The translations under genes were made by a program, and so were the position numbers. DNA of 8,623 bases from Bacillota bacterium (GTDB lineage Bacteria; Bacillota_B; Desulfitobacteriia; Desulfitobacteriales; Desulfitobacteriaceae). Shown here one piece after another: positions 1 to 6,303 of the stretch. The stretch lies in assembly GCA_021779415.1 (NCBI GenBank), contig JAJYAS010000109.1, positions 1-8,623 of the forward strand, given 5' to 3'. The first letter of the stretch is position 1; each line of letters starts with the position of its first letter. Below the pieces are notes generated by a model, which was not told the DNA's origin, made no database searches, and saw only the letters and a program-made list of their open reading frames with translations.

Positions 1-563
1 TCTATCTTTTAAATTGTGTGGGTCTGGCAAGGCACCAGCGCAACCGCTATCCGCATGAGTTTTCCGGCGGTCAGAGGCAGCGCGTGGGAATTGCCCGTGC
101 ACTCGCTGTGGAGCCCAAGTTAATCGTCTGTGATGAACCGGTTTCCGCCCTGGATGTCTCCATTCAAGCTCAAGTGCTAAATTTACTCGATGATCTTAAG
201 GCGGAATTTGGCTTGACCTACTTGTTTATCGCCCATGGTTTAAACGTGGTCAAACATATCAGCGACCGGGTGGGTGTAATGTATCTAGGCAAGCTGATGG
301 AAATAGCACCGAAAAGGGAGCTTTACGCCAATCCTTTGCACCCTTACACCCAGGCTTTGCTTTCCGCCATTCCGATCATCAATCCGGAGAAGAAAAAGGA
401 ACGCATTATTTTAAAGGGCGATGTGCCCAGCCCGATTAACCCGCCCGCCGGTTGCCGCTTCTGTTCTCGCTGTTTTAAGGAGCTCGACCATTGCAAATTA
501 TCTTCACCGGTACTGAAGGAGATTTCTCCTGATCATTGGGTCGCCTGTCATTTATTTGATTAA
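1..563 (+). CDS. Peptide ABC transporter ATP-binding protein, DppF/OppF type (3' part only)
   Basis: C-terminal 186 residues of a nucleotide-binding subunit that powers peptide import at the inner face of the membrane. The reading frame is open to the left edge (first whole codon at position 3), so the start and Walker A lie outside the window. Visible in order: ABC signature SGGQRQR, Walker B IVCDEP, D-loop SALD, the H-loop histidine in FIAHGL, then the oligopeptide-transporter C-terminal extension ([15 protein letters not shown]) ending in a cysteine cluster. Those cysteines are encoded at 453, 462, 471, 492 and 546. The middle one of the CxxCxxC stretch is extra: the two ATPases downstream have His there. 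The residue after the H-loop His is Gly instead of the common Asp. The gene is visibly richer in G+C than the operon that follows (39 of 60 bases in 61-120). It is paralogous to, but clearly diverged from, the ATPase at 5320-6303. It presumably ends a separate transporter operon on the left. Confidence 0.93.
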   Translation, partial: YLLNCVGLARHQRNRYPHEFSGGQRQRVGIARALAVEPKLIVCDEPVSALDVSIQAQVLNLLDDLKAEFGLTYLFIAHGLNVVKHISDRVGVMYLGKLMEIAPKRELYANPLHPYTQALLSAIPIINPEKKKERIILKGDVPSPINPPAGCRFCSRCFKELDHCKLSSPVLKEISPDHWVACHLFD

Positions 564-577
564 GCGAGGGAAATTAG

Positions 578-592
578 AGTATATTGTATACT
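578..592. promoter_or_regulatory. Small perfect palindrome (AGTATA-TTG-TATACT), candidate operator or weak terminator
   Basis: Six-base arms are exactly complementary around a 3-base centre, with one further G-T pair possible. It lies 15 bp after the stop of the partial ATPase gene and 12 bp before the -35 box of the next promoter. It is followed by TTCTTTTTA, so it could be a weak, A+T-only intrinsic terminator for the upstream operon. The operator-like position also suits a repressor or activator, possibly the XRE-cupin protein at the end of the operon. The sequence alone does not decide between these. Confidence 0.35.
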
Positions 593-604
593 TCTTTTTA
601 CCTA

Positions 605-633
605 TTGACACTCGTACAAGCCACGAATACAAT
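605..633 (+). promoter_or_regulatory. Sigma-A type promoter for the dpp operon
   Basis: The -35 box TTGACA (605-610) matches consensus. A 17-bp spacer follows, then the -10 box TACAAT (628-633), one mismatch from TATAAT. Transcription would start near 640, leaving a leader of about 275 nt before the start codon at 917. No better promoter is visible in the gap. A short inverted repeat, TTGC-N9-GCAA (638-654), sits on the predicted start site and could be an operator, but its arms are only four bases. Confidence 0.75.
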
Positions 634-664
634 AAAGTTGCATAATTTTAGCAATTGAAAGAGC

Positions 665-712
665 AATGGGGCTCAGGAATTAAACTTCACAGTTTTTTTC
701 TTGAGTCCCATT
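665..712 (+). promoter_or_regulatory. Strong leader hairpin (20 bp with a T-T internal loop)
   Basis: Bases 665-679 pair with 698-712 over 15 positions (two G-U pairs). After a 2x2 T/T internal loop, 682-686 (AAACT) pairs with 691-695 (AGTTT) around the tetraloop TCAC. Only TTTTCC follows the stem (the first two T within it), so it is a poor intrinsic terminator. It lies in the leader about 25 nt after the predicted transcription start. Possible roles are attenuation, mRNA 5'-end stabilisation or a regulator site. I recognise no known riboswitch in it. Confidence 0.55.
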
Positions 713-724
713 TTCCTAAAGAGA

Positions 725-764
725 TAAACTTTGAGACTGAAGGACTCAGAGGTTTAAGTCTGAG
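725..764 (+). promoter_or_regulatory. Two mutually exclusive leader hairpins
   Basis: Hairpin A pairs 725-735 with 745-756 (11 pairs, two of them G-U, with A748 bulged; loop 736-744). Hairpin B pairs CTCAGA (745-750) with TCTGAG (759-764) around an 8-nt loop. Both use 745-750, so only one can form at a time. That is the geometry of a switching leader. No terminator-like T-tract follows either, so if this switches anything the mechanism is not plain intrinsic termination. Confidence 0.35.
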
Positions 765-828
765 AATCTTCTTCACTTTCATTAAATAAAGATTAGCCGT
801 ATTGAATTTTAGGGTGATTTCTATTAGC

Positions 829-853
829 AAGGAGGATAGATAGGGGGGGAGAA
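829..853 (+). other. Orphan Shine-Dalgarno and G-run in the leader
   Basis: AAGGAGG (829-835) is as good a ribosome binding site as any in the window, but no ATG, GTG or TTG follows within the usual distance. A run of seven G (843-849) and GAGAAA follow it. The stretch resembles the true dppA site at 901-916 (AAGGAGGA then GAGAAA), so it may be a duplicated or decayed copy, or the remnant of a leader peptide. Confidence 0.4.
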
Positions 854-916
854 ACTTAATCTTCATAACCACTTAAGGAAACCTATTTAAATTATATTAG
901 AAGGAGGAGAGAAAAA

Positions 917-2473
917 ATGAAAAAAGTGTGGGTTCTAATTATTAGTATCCTAATGCTGGCTAGTTTAGCAGGATGTGCAAAGTCAGCTAATGTACCTCAA
1001 GCGTCTTCGACACCGGATAAAAGTTTGGTGGTAGCGACTGCCGCCGATTTGGGCACGATTGATCCGGCTGTGGCCATGGACAATGCGGCTTGGAAAATTA
1101 GTTATCCGGCTTATGATCGCCTTGTTAACTTCAAAGGGAGTAGTACTGAAGTCGAACCCGGTATAGCGAAGTCCTGGACTATTTCTACGGATGGATTAAC
1201 TTGGACATTTATTTTAAGGGATAACCTTAAATTTGCGGATGGTACTCCTTTAGAGGCTGCTTCAGTTAAATTTTCCTTTGACAGGTTAATGAAACTAAAG
1301 AAAGGACCCTCTGAAGCGTTTCCCAGTTTAGAAAGCGTGTCAATCATTGATCCACATACCGTTGTATTTAAGTTAAAAACGGTCTTTCCAGCCTTTCTTT
1401 CTACGTTAGCAACAAATGGTGGTGGGATAGTAAACCCTGCTGTTATGAAGCAAGAGAAAGACGGTGACATGGGACAAAACTGGTTAGCTAATCACACTGA
1501 TGGCAGTGGCCCCTACGTTTTGTCAGAGTGGATTCCCGAACAGTCTCTTAAGTTGACGGTCAATCCCAATTACTCAGGTGATAAACCAAAGTTGGCTACA
1601 ATTAGTATAAAAATTATTAAAGATCCTTCTTCGCAGCGCATGGCCTTGGAAAAAGGGGATGTTGATATTGCGGAAAATATTCCAGTGGATCAGCTTAAAG
1701 AGTTAAAGAAAAATCCAGATTTAGTTGTCTTTGATACCCCGAGTCTGATGGTCGATTATGTCTATTTAAATACTCAAAAACCTGATCTTAAGAACCCTAA
1801 AGTCCGTCAAGCGATTTCATATGCTGTAGACTATCAAGGAATCATTTCAAGTGTTTGGCAGGGGAATGCCACTCAAATGCGCGGACCCATTCCGCAGGGG
1901 TTATGGGGTTATCAGTCCGACTTGTTCCAGTACACCAAAAACGTTGAGAAGGCAAAGTCTTTATTACAGGAAGCCGGAGTTAAAGACTTGACACTCAATT
2001 TGATGTATTCCGATCGTAAGGCTTGGTGGGAGCAAGAAGCACAAATCATCCAAAATAATCTTACTGAGATCGGAATTAAAGTTAATTTACAAAAAATCGC
2101 TTATGCTGCTCAACGTGAAAAAATTGATAAAAGCGACTTCGATATGACGATAGGGGTCTGGAGTCCTGATTATGCAGACCCATATATGTTTATGAATTAT
2201 TGGTTTGACTCTAAGAATTTTGGTTTAGCTGGCAATCGAGCGTTCTACAAAAATGACAAAGTCGATCAACTTGTTCGTCAAGCAGCCAGTGTCAATGATC
2301 CAGCTCAGAGAACTGACCTATATAAGCAGGCCCAGGAGCTTATTATGCAGGATGCGCCTTATGTCTTCTTAGTTCAGAAAAACTATCAATTACCGATGCG
2401 GAAATCCGTGCAGGGTTTTGTCTTCAACCCAATGCTTGAGGATATGTACAATTTCCAAATGATGAACAAGTAA
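917..2473 (+). CDS. dppA: Peptide-binding lipoprotein, SBP family 5 (DppA/OppA-like)
   Basis: Extracytoplasmic solute-binding lipoprotein that delivers peptides or peptide-like ligands to the permease. The 518 residues begin with a lipoprotein signal peptide: Lys2-Lys3, a hydrophobic stretch, and lipobox LAGC with Cys20 as the acylated residue. Family 5 hallmarks follow: the cluster EPGIAKSW (about 80-87), GLTWTFILRD (93-102) and KFADGTPLEAASVKFS (105-120), then the long two-lobed body to the C-terminus. The length is normal for the family. The start is well fixed by AAGGAGGAG (901-909) seven bases upstream. It is first in the operon, behind the promoter at 605-633, and is followed after 13 bp by the permease gene. 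The ligand is not readable; dipeptide, oligopeptide and nickel binders share the fold. The adjacent peptidase gene favours peptides. Confidence 0.93.
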   Translation: MKKVWVLIISILMLASLAGCAKSANVPQASSTPDKSLVVATAADLGTIDPAVAMDNAAWKISYPAYDRLVNFKGSSTEVEPGIAKSWTISTDGLTWTFILRDNLKFADGTPLEAASVKFSFDRLMKLKKGPSEAFPSLESVSIIDPHTVVFKLKTVFPAFLSTLATNGGGIVNPAVMKQEKDGDMGQNWLANHTDGSGPYVLSEWIPEQSLKLTVNPNYSGDKPKLATISIKIIKDPSSQRMALEKGDVDIAENIPVDQLKELKKNPDLVVFDTPSLMVDYVYLNTQKPDLKNPKVRQAISYAVDYQGIISSVWQGNATQMRGPIPQGLWGYQSDLFQYTKNVEKAKSLLQEAGVKDLTLNLMYSDRKAWWEQEAQIIQNNLTEIGIKVNLQKIAYAAQREKIDKSDFDMTIGVWSPDYADPYMFMNYWFDSKNFGLAGNRAFYKNDKVDQLVRQAASVNDPAQRTDLYKQAQELIMQDAPYVFLVQKNYQLPMRKSVQGFVFNPMLEDMYNFQMMNK

Positions 2474-2486
2474 ATGGGGTAATAGA

Positions 2487-3497
2487 ATGAGTGGCCTTAA
2501 ATCAGTAGCCATACGGATCAGCCAACTCCTAATTGTTCTTTTAGGTGTTACGCTTGTTACTTTTCTCGTTTCGCATGTCGTGCCGGGTGATCCGGCACGC
2601 ATGCTGCTTGGACAACGAGCAGATGCCCAAACCTTGGAAAACATGCGCCATGTTATGGGGCTTGATCAACCAGTTTGGCTCCAATACGTTCATTATTTAG
2701 GAGGGTTATTACACGGGGATTTGGGAATTTCCATCCGTACACAGCGGCCAGTGCTTAGTGAACTGTTAACCTATTTTCCTGCAACAATTGAATTAACTCT
2801 TTTTGCTATGGGATTCGCAGTAATCAGTGGAATAGGTCTGGGGTTATTATCAGCAGCCTACCGGGATACTCCCATTGATCATGGCACCCGAGTTCTGGCG
2901 ATTTTAGGGGTATCTACACCGTTGTTTTGGCTGGGGTTGATGGTCTTGCTGTTATTTTATAAGCATTTGGGTTGGCTGCCTGGATCCGGTAGACTGGACT
3001 CTTTTATTAATTCGCCTACTCAAATAACAGGGCTTTACGTACTAGACAGTATTTTTACGGGAGACTGGGTTGCTCTTAAGAGTAGTATTTTACATTTAGT
3101 TTTACCAACTATCTGCTTAGGCTATATTCAACTCGCTACGATTGCTCGCTTAGTCAGGGCCAGTATGATTGAGGTGCTTGAACAAGACTACATTAAGACG
3201 GCACTTTCGAATGGGATTCCTCGTTATCGAATTATTTATCGGCATGCTTTGCGAAATGCTTTAATACCTACAGTGACCTTGATTGGTTTAACTTTTGGGG
3301 AGCTCATGGGCGGAGCTATTTTAACGGAAACAATTTTCAGTTGGCCTGGAATGGGTAAATATGTTGTAGATTCTATCGCCTTTCTTGATTTCCCAGCTAT
3401 AATGGGTTTTACAATTCTAGTAGCTATCATCTACGTCTCAATTAATATGGTCGTTGACCTACTGTATCCGATACTCGATCCGCAGATTAAGGGGTGA
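2487..3497 (+). CDS. dppB: Peptide ABC transporter permease, DppB type
   Basis: One of two membrane subunits forming the import channel. The 336 residues have about six membrane segments (near 12-30, 100-122, 136-158, 200-218, 259-281, 305-327). The N-terminus carries the DppB-type segment HVVPGDPAR (30-38). The EAA loop that contacts the ATPases spans about 234-262 (DYIKTALSNGIPRYR...RHALRNALIP) and is followed by ETIFSWPGMGKYVVDSI, a strong family signature. The loop between segments three and four (about 160-200) is the usual DppB periplasmic insertion. The start is ATG at 2487 with GGGG (2476-2479) seven bases upstream, a weaker site than that of dppA, as expected inside an operon. The stop overlaps the region carrying the dppC ribosome binding site. 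Confidence 0.94.
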   Translation: MSGLKSVAIRISQLLIVLLGVTLVTFLVSHVVPGDPARMLLGQRADAQTLENMRHVMGLDQPVWLQYVHYLGGLLHGDLGISIRTQRPVLSELLTYFPATIELTLFAMGFAVISGIGLGLLSAAYRDTPIDHGTRVLAILGVSTPLFWLGLMVLLLFYKHLGWLPGSGRLDSFINSPTQITGLYVLDSIFTGDWVALKSSILHLVLPTICLGYIQLATIARLVRASMIEVLEQDYIKTALSNGIPRYRIIYRHALRNALIPTVTLIGLTFGELMGGAILTETIFSWPGMGKYVVDSIAFLDFPAIMGFTILVAIIYVSINMVVDLLYPILDPQIKG

Positions 3498-3498
3498 T
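3489..3498 (+). promoter_or_regulatory. Ribosome binding site that decides the dppC start
   Basis: AAGGGGTGAT spans the dppB stop codon and closely matches the anti-Shine-Dalgarno complement AAGGAGGTGAT with one base missing. AAGGGG ends eight bases before TTG at 3503. It physically overlaps the alternative GTG at 3494, which therefore has no usable upstream site. Confidence 0.6.
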
Positions 3499-3502
3499 AA
3501 CG

Positions 3503-4342
3503 TTGGCTCAATTTAGATATCTCAGGTATTTTACAAAGCGTTACCCCCTGACCGTAGTAGGCATAGTCATCATTTTTTTGGTAATGCTGGTTTCTCTGGC
3601 TGCCCCGTTAATTTCACCGCATAACCCTTATACTTTGAACTTGATAGACCGTTTGAAACCTCCGGGTAGTCCTTATATTTTAGGAACGGATGAGCTTGGA
3701 CGCGACATACTGAGTCGAATCATATATGGAGCTAGACTTTCTCTTTTGGCTGGTGTGGGGATCGTTGGCATTGCAGGCTTTTTGGGGATTGTCATCGGAA
3801 GTGTTTCGGGATTATTAGGGGGTAAAGTTGATCAAGTAATCATGCGACTGATGGATATCATGTTAGCATTTCCTAGCTTGGTCCTGGCGTTAGCTTTATC
3901 TGCTGCCTTAGGACCTAATTTTCGCAATAGTATTCTGGCCATAGCAATTGTAAAAATTCCGGTTTATGTTCGTTTGGTCCGGGGACAGGCCCTGTCCATC
4001 AAAGAACGGCAATTTGTCAAAGCTGCCCAAACCTTTGGCGCACCTAAAGTTTGGATCATTAGTCGTCATATTATTCCAAACTGTGTAGCGCCGGTTGTTG
4101 TGCAAGCAACTCTAGGCATTGGGGAAGCTATCCTGATTGCAGCGACGCTGTCCTTCATTGGTTTAGGTGCTCAACCCCCCGCAGCGGAGTGGGGAGCTAT
4201 GGTAAGTATGGGTAGAACCTATTTGCTTGATCAATGGTGGTATGCCTCTTTTCCGGGCATAGCCATATTCATTACAGTCATAGGGTTTAATTTATTTGGA
4301 GATGGGGTTCGAGATATGCTTGATCCGCGTTTCCATAATTAG
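3503..4342 (+). CDS. dppC: Peptide ABC transporter permease, DppC type
   Basis: Second channel subunit, 279 residues from the chosen start. It has a short N-terminal cytoplasmic stretch and a first membrane helix (about 17-37) as in the OppC N-terminal domain. The family motif GTDELGRDILSRIIYGAR (61-78) follows, then five further membrane segments. The EAA loop is at about 170-195 (FVKAAQTFGAPKVWIISRHIIPN), followed by LSFIGLGAQPPAAEWG (216-231), typical of DppC. Start choice: GTG at 3494 would give a 4-bp overlap with dppB (GTGA) but has no ribosome binding site in place, whereas TTG at 3503 has AAGGGG eight bases upstream. I prefer TTG; the two differ by three residues. Translation is probably coupled to dppB. 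Confidence 0.92.
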   Translation: MAQFRYLRYFTKRYPLTVVGIVIIFLVMLVSLAAPLISPHNPYTLNLIDRLKPPGSPYILGTDELGRDILSRIIYGARLSLLAGVGIVGIAGFLGIVIGSVSGLLGGKVDQVIMRLMDIMLAFPSLVLALALSAALGPNFRNSILAIAIVKIPVYVRLVRGQALSIKERQFVKAAQTFGAPKVWIISRHIIPNCVAPVVVQATLGIGEAILIAATLSFIGLGAQPPAAEWGAMVSMGRTYLLDQWWYASFPGIAIFITVIGFNLFGDGVRDMLDPRFHN

Positions 4343-4346
4343 GGGG
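4341..4346 (+). promoter_or_regulatory. Ribosome binding site that decides the dppD start
   Basis: AGGGGG overlaps the last two bases of the dppC stop and sits six bases before ATG 4353. An in-frame ATG further upstream at 4296 would lie inside dppC and add 19 residues with no family resemblance, so 4353 is the start. Confidence 0.65.
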
Positions 4347-4352
4347 AAAGTC

Positions 4353-5327
4353 ATGGAACCTCTTCTGAAAATTAGTGATCTTCATGTCGGCTTTCTCAGT
4401 TATGCTGGAGTAACCCAGGTCCTAAATGGGATTGATTTAGAGCTTTTTCCTGGGGAATTTTTAGGGTTAGTGGGTGAGTCCGGTTCAGGAAAATCTCTGA
4501 CAGCCAACGCTGTGCTTGGATTACTGCCCGCAAGGAGCGCTGTGATCTCTAAGGGTTCAATTATGTTCGAAGGTCAGGAGTTAATTGGGAGATCAGAGAA
4601 AGAGTTCCAAAGTCTGAGGGGCAAAAAGATTTCCATGGTTTTTCAGGAGCCCATGAATGCCCTGAATCCCTCTTACAAAATTGGATCACAAATGGTGGAA
4701 ATCCTCAAATTACATAGAGGATTAACGAAAAAGGAAGCCAAGGTGGAAGCGGTTAGTTGGCTATCACAGGTTCATATCCAGAATCCAGAAAGGGTTATCA
4801 AGGAGTATCCCTTCGAATTAAGCGGTGGAATGAGGCAAAGAGTACTTTTAGCCATGGCACTTAGCTGTGGCTCGAAACTTCTTCTGGCAGATGAGCCTAC
4901 GACCGCTCTCGATGTTACCATCCAAGCCCAGATTTTAAGGCTTATGAAAGAGACTGCGGATCAGCTTAGAACCTCGGTACTTCTAATAACGCACGACTTA
5001 GCAGTGGTGGCTCAAACCTGTCAGCGAGTTGCGGTGATGTATAGTGGGAATATCGTGGAGAGTGGTCCAGTGATCAACGTTTTACACAAACCGCGACATC
5101 CTTATACGAAGGCTCTGCTGATGGCTTTACCTAATCCAGATGAGTCTGTGACAGAGTTGCAATCGATTCCTGGGAGTGTACCCAACTTATTAACTCCTCC
5201 ATCCGGATGTCGTTTCCACCCACGGTGTGTTTTGGCTGAAAATCGGTGTAGGGAAATTCGCCCGCAGTTGACAAGCGTTTCTGATAATCATTATGTGGCC
5301 TGCTGGAGGGAGGAAGATCATGTTTAA
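4353..5327 (+). CDS. dppD: Peptide ABC transporter ATP-binding protein, DppD type
   Basis: One of two ATPases that power the permease. The 324 residues contain Walker A GESGSGKS (41-48), Q-loop Gln98 in MVFQEP, signature LSGGMRQR (156-163), Walker B LLLADEP (176-182) and H-loop His214 in LITHDL, so it should be active. The oligopeptide-transporter extension follows (RHPYTKALLMALP, 248-260) and ends with four cysteines at 286, 292, 299 and 317. In related OppD/DppD proteins this C-terminal cluster has been reported to hold an iron-sulfur cluster; the same is inferred here. Position after dppC and the GSGKS and GGMRQR variants point to the D rather than the F subunit. Its last eight bases overlap the next gene. 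Confidence 0.94.
   Translation: MEPLLKISDLHVGFLSYAGVTQVLNGIDLELFPGEFLGLVGESGSGKSLTANAVLGLLPARSAVISKGSIMFEGQELIGRSEKEFQSLRGKKISMVFQEPMNALNPSYKIGSQMVEILKLHRGLTKKEAKVEAVSWLSQVHIQNPERVIKEYPFELSGGMRQRVLLAMALSCGSKLLLADEPTTALDVTIQAQILRLMKETADQLRTSVLLITHDLAVVAQTCQRVAVMYSGNIVESGPVINVLHKPRHPYTKALLMALPNPDESVTELQSIPGSVPNLLTPPSGCRFHPRCVLAENRCREIRPQLTSVSDNHYVACWREEDHV
5305..5313 (+). promoter_or_regulatory. Ribosome binding site that decides the dppF start
   Basis: GGAGGGAGG contains two overlapping GGAGG cores, ten and six bases before ATG 5320. It lies wholly inside dppD. The upstream in-frame ATG at 5293 has no such site, so the nine extra residues it would add are probably not made. Confidence 0.65.
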
Positions 5328-6303
5328 GCCGCTTCTTTCCTTACGAAGGGTGGGAAAGGAGTTTCCCGCTCGCGGATATGGAAAAAGGGTAGCTTTTAAA
5401 GCTGTCAATGAAGTATCACTGGATATCTATCCCGGTGAGACGGTGGGTTTAGTGGGTGAATCCGGCTGTGGGAAAAGCACCTTAGGATATTTGGTGCTTA
5501 ATCTCCTAGATTTAACGAGTGGGGAGATCCTGTTTGAGGGTCAAAACCTAGCAGATGTCAACAAAGCCCAGCGGCGAGCTTTAAAATCACAGATTCAAAT
5601 TGTCTTTCAGGATCCACAATCTTCGCTGAACCCAAGATTTAAAATCGAACAGATTGTCGAGGAACCTTTACGGTTAAACGGTTGGCGGGATAAACAAAAG
5701 AGAAAGGATCGAGTAAGGCAACTTCTTGATAAAGTAGGACTAGGGGAGGAATACCTGGACAGGTTTCCCCATGAACTGAGTGGAGGGCAACGACAGCGTG
5801 TGGCTATTGCCCGGGCGATCTCTTTAAATCCGAAACTTATCGTTCTAGATGAACCTACTTCAGCTTTAGATGTATCAGTTCAGGCCCAGATCCTCAATCT
5901 GCTTAAAGAATTGCAAAGAGATCTAAATCTAGCGTATTTATTCATTTCACATAATTTGGCCGTTGTAAGGCATTTAAGCAATAAAGTTGCGGTTATGTAT
6001 TTTGGCAGGATTATTGAGTTGGCTGACGCTGATGAATTATTTAGCAACCCTCTCCATCCTTATACGAAAGTTCTTCTGCAATCTATCCCCAATATCAATC
6101 CAGAAAAACCCCTTCTCGTTGAAATAGAGGGCGAAATACCGACTCCGTTGACGTCTCCCTCAGGATGTAGTTTTCATTCTCGTTGCAGCCATGCTAAGGA
6201 TCTGTGTCGAGAAATAGATCCCGAATTACAACTTATTAACGAGGGTCACTGGGTTTCGTGTCAAGGAGTGAGTCGGGAAGATAAGAATAAAGGGGATGTA
6301 TAG
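5320..6303 (+). CDS. dppF: Peptide ABC transporter ATP-binding protein, DppF type
   Basis: Second ATPase of the transporter, 327 residues. It has Walker A GESGCGKS (46-53), Q-loop Gln97 in VFQDPQ, signature LSGGQRQR (153-160), Walker B LIVLDEP (173-179), D-loop SALD and H-loop His211 in FISHNL, where Asn replaces the common Asp. The C-terminal extension ([15 protein letters not shown], 243-257) ends in four cysteines at 283, 289, 296 and 314, matching the pattern in the DppD partner. The ESGCGKST form of Walker A and QDP Q-loop are usual for F subunits. It overlaps dppD by 8 bp (ATGTTTAA) and the next gene by 8 bp, so translation is probably coupled. It is more similar to the partial ATPase at 1-563 than to dppD, as expected for two F-type subunits from neighbouring transporters. 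Confidence 0.94.
   Translation: MFKPLLSLRRVGKEFPARGYGKRVAFKAVNEVSLDIYPGETVGLVGESGCGKSTLGYLVLNLLDLTSGEILFEGQNLADVNKAQRRALKSQIQIVFQDPQSSLNPRFKIEQIVEEPLRLNGWRDKQKRKDRVRQLLDKVGLGEEYLDRFPHELSGGQRQRVAIARAISLNPKLIVLDEPTSALDVSVQAQILNLLKELQRDLNLAYLFISHNLAVVRHLSNKVAVMYFGRIIELADADELFSNPLHPYTKVLLQSIPNINPEKPLLVEIEGEIPTPLTSPSGCSFHSRCSHAKDLCREIDPELQLINEGHWVSCQGVSREDKNKGDV
6289..6295 (+). promoter_or_regulatory. Ribosome binding site bearing on the aminopeptidase start
   Basis: AAAGGGG abuts ATG 6296 with no spacer and lies nine bases before an in-frame TTG at 6305. Spacing favours TTG and codon strength favours ATG, with coupling from the overlapping dppF stop. The two starts differ by three residues. Confidence 0.5.

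Noticed and set aside
665..716. Hairpin as a plain intrinsic terminator
   Set aside because: The stem is strong but is followed only by TTTTCC, which would not terminate well, and a strong promoter lies just upstream of it.
801..825. AGGGTGATTT as a T-box core
   Set aside because: A T-box needs the AGGGTGGWACCGCG-like block followed by a terminator; only AGGGTG is present and no T-box stems or terminator follow.
687..872. Minus-strand open frame of 61 codons in the leader
   Set aside because: It has no convincing ribosome binding site, runs through the leader hairpins, and its product has no recognisable features.
1111..1470. Minus-strand open frame of 119 codons inside dppA
   Set aside because: It lies wholly within a clear binding-protein gene and has no family features; it is a shadow frame.
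4296..4352. Longer start for dppD at ATG 4296
   Set aside because: It would sit inside dppC, lacks a ribosome binding site and adds residues unrelated to the family.
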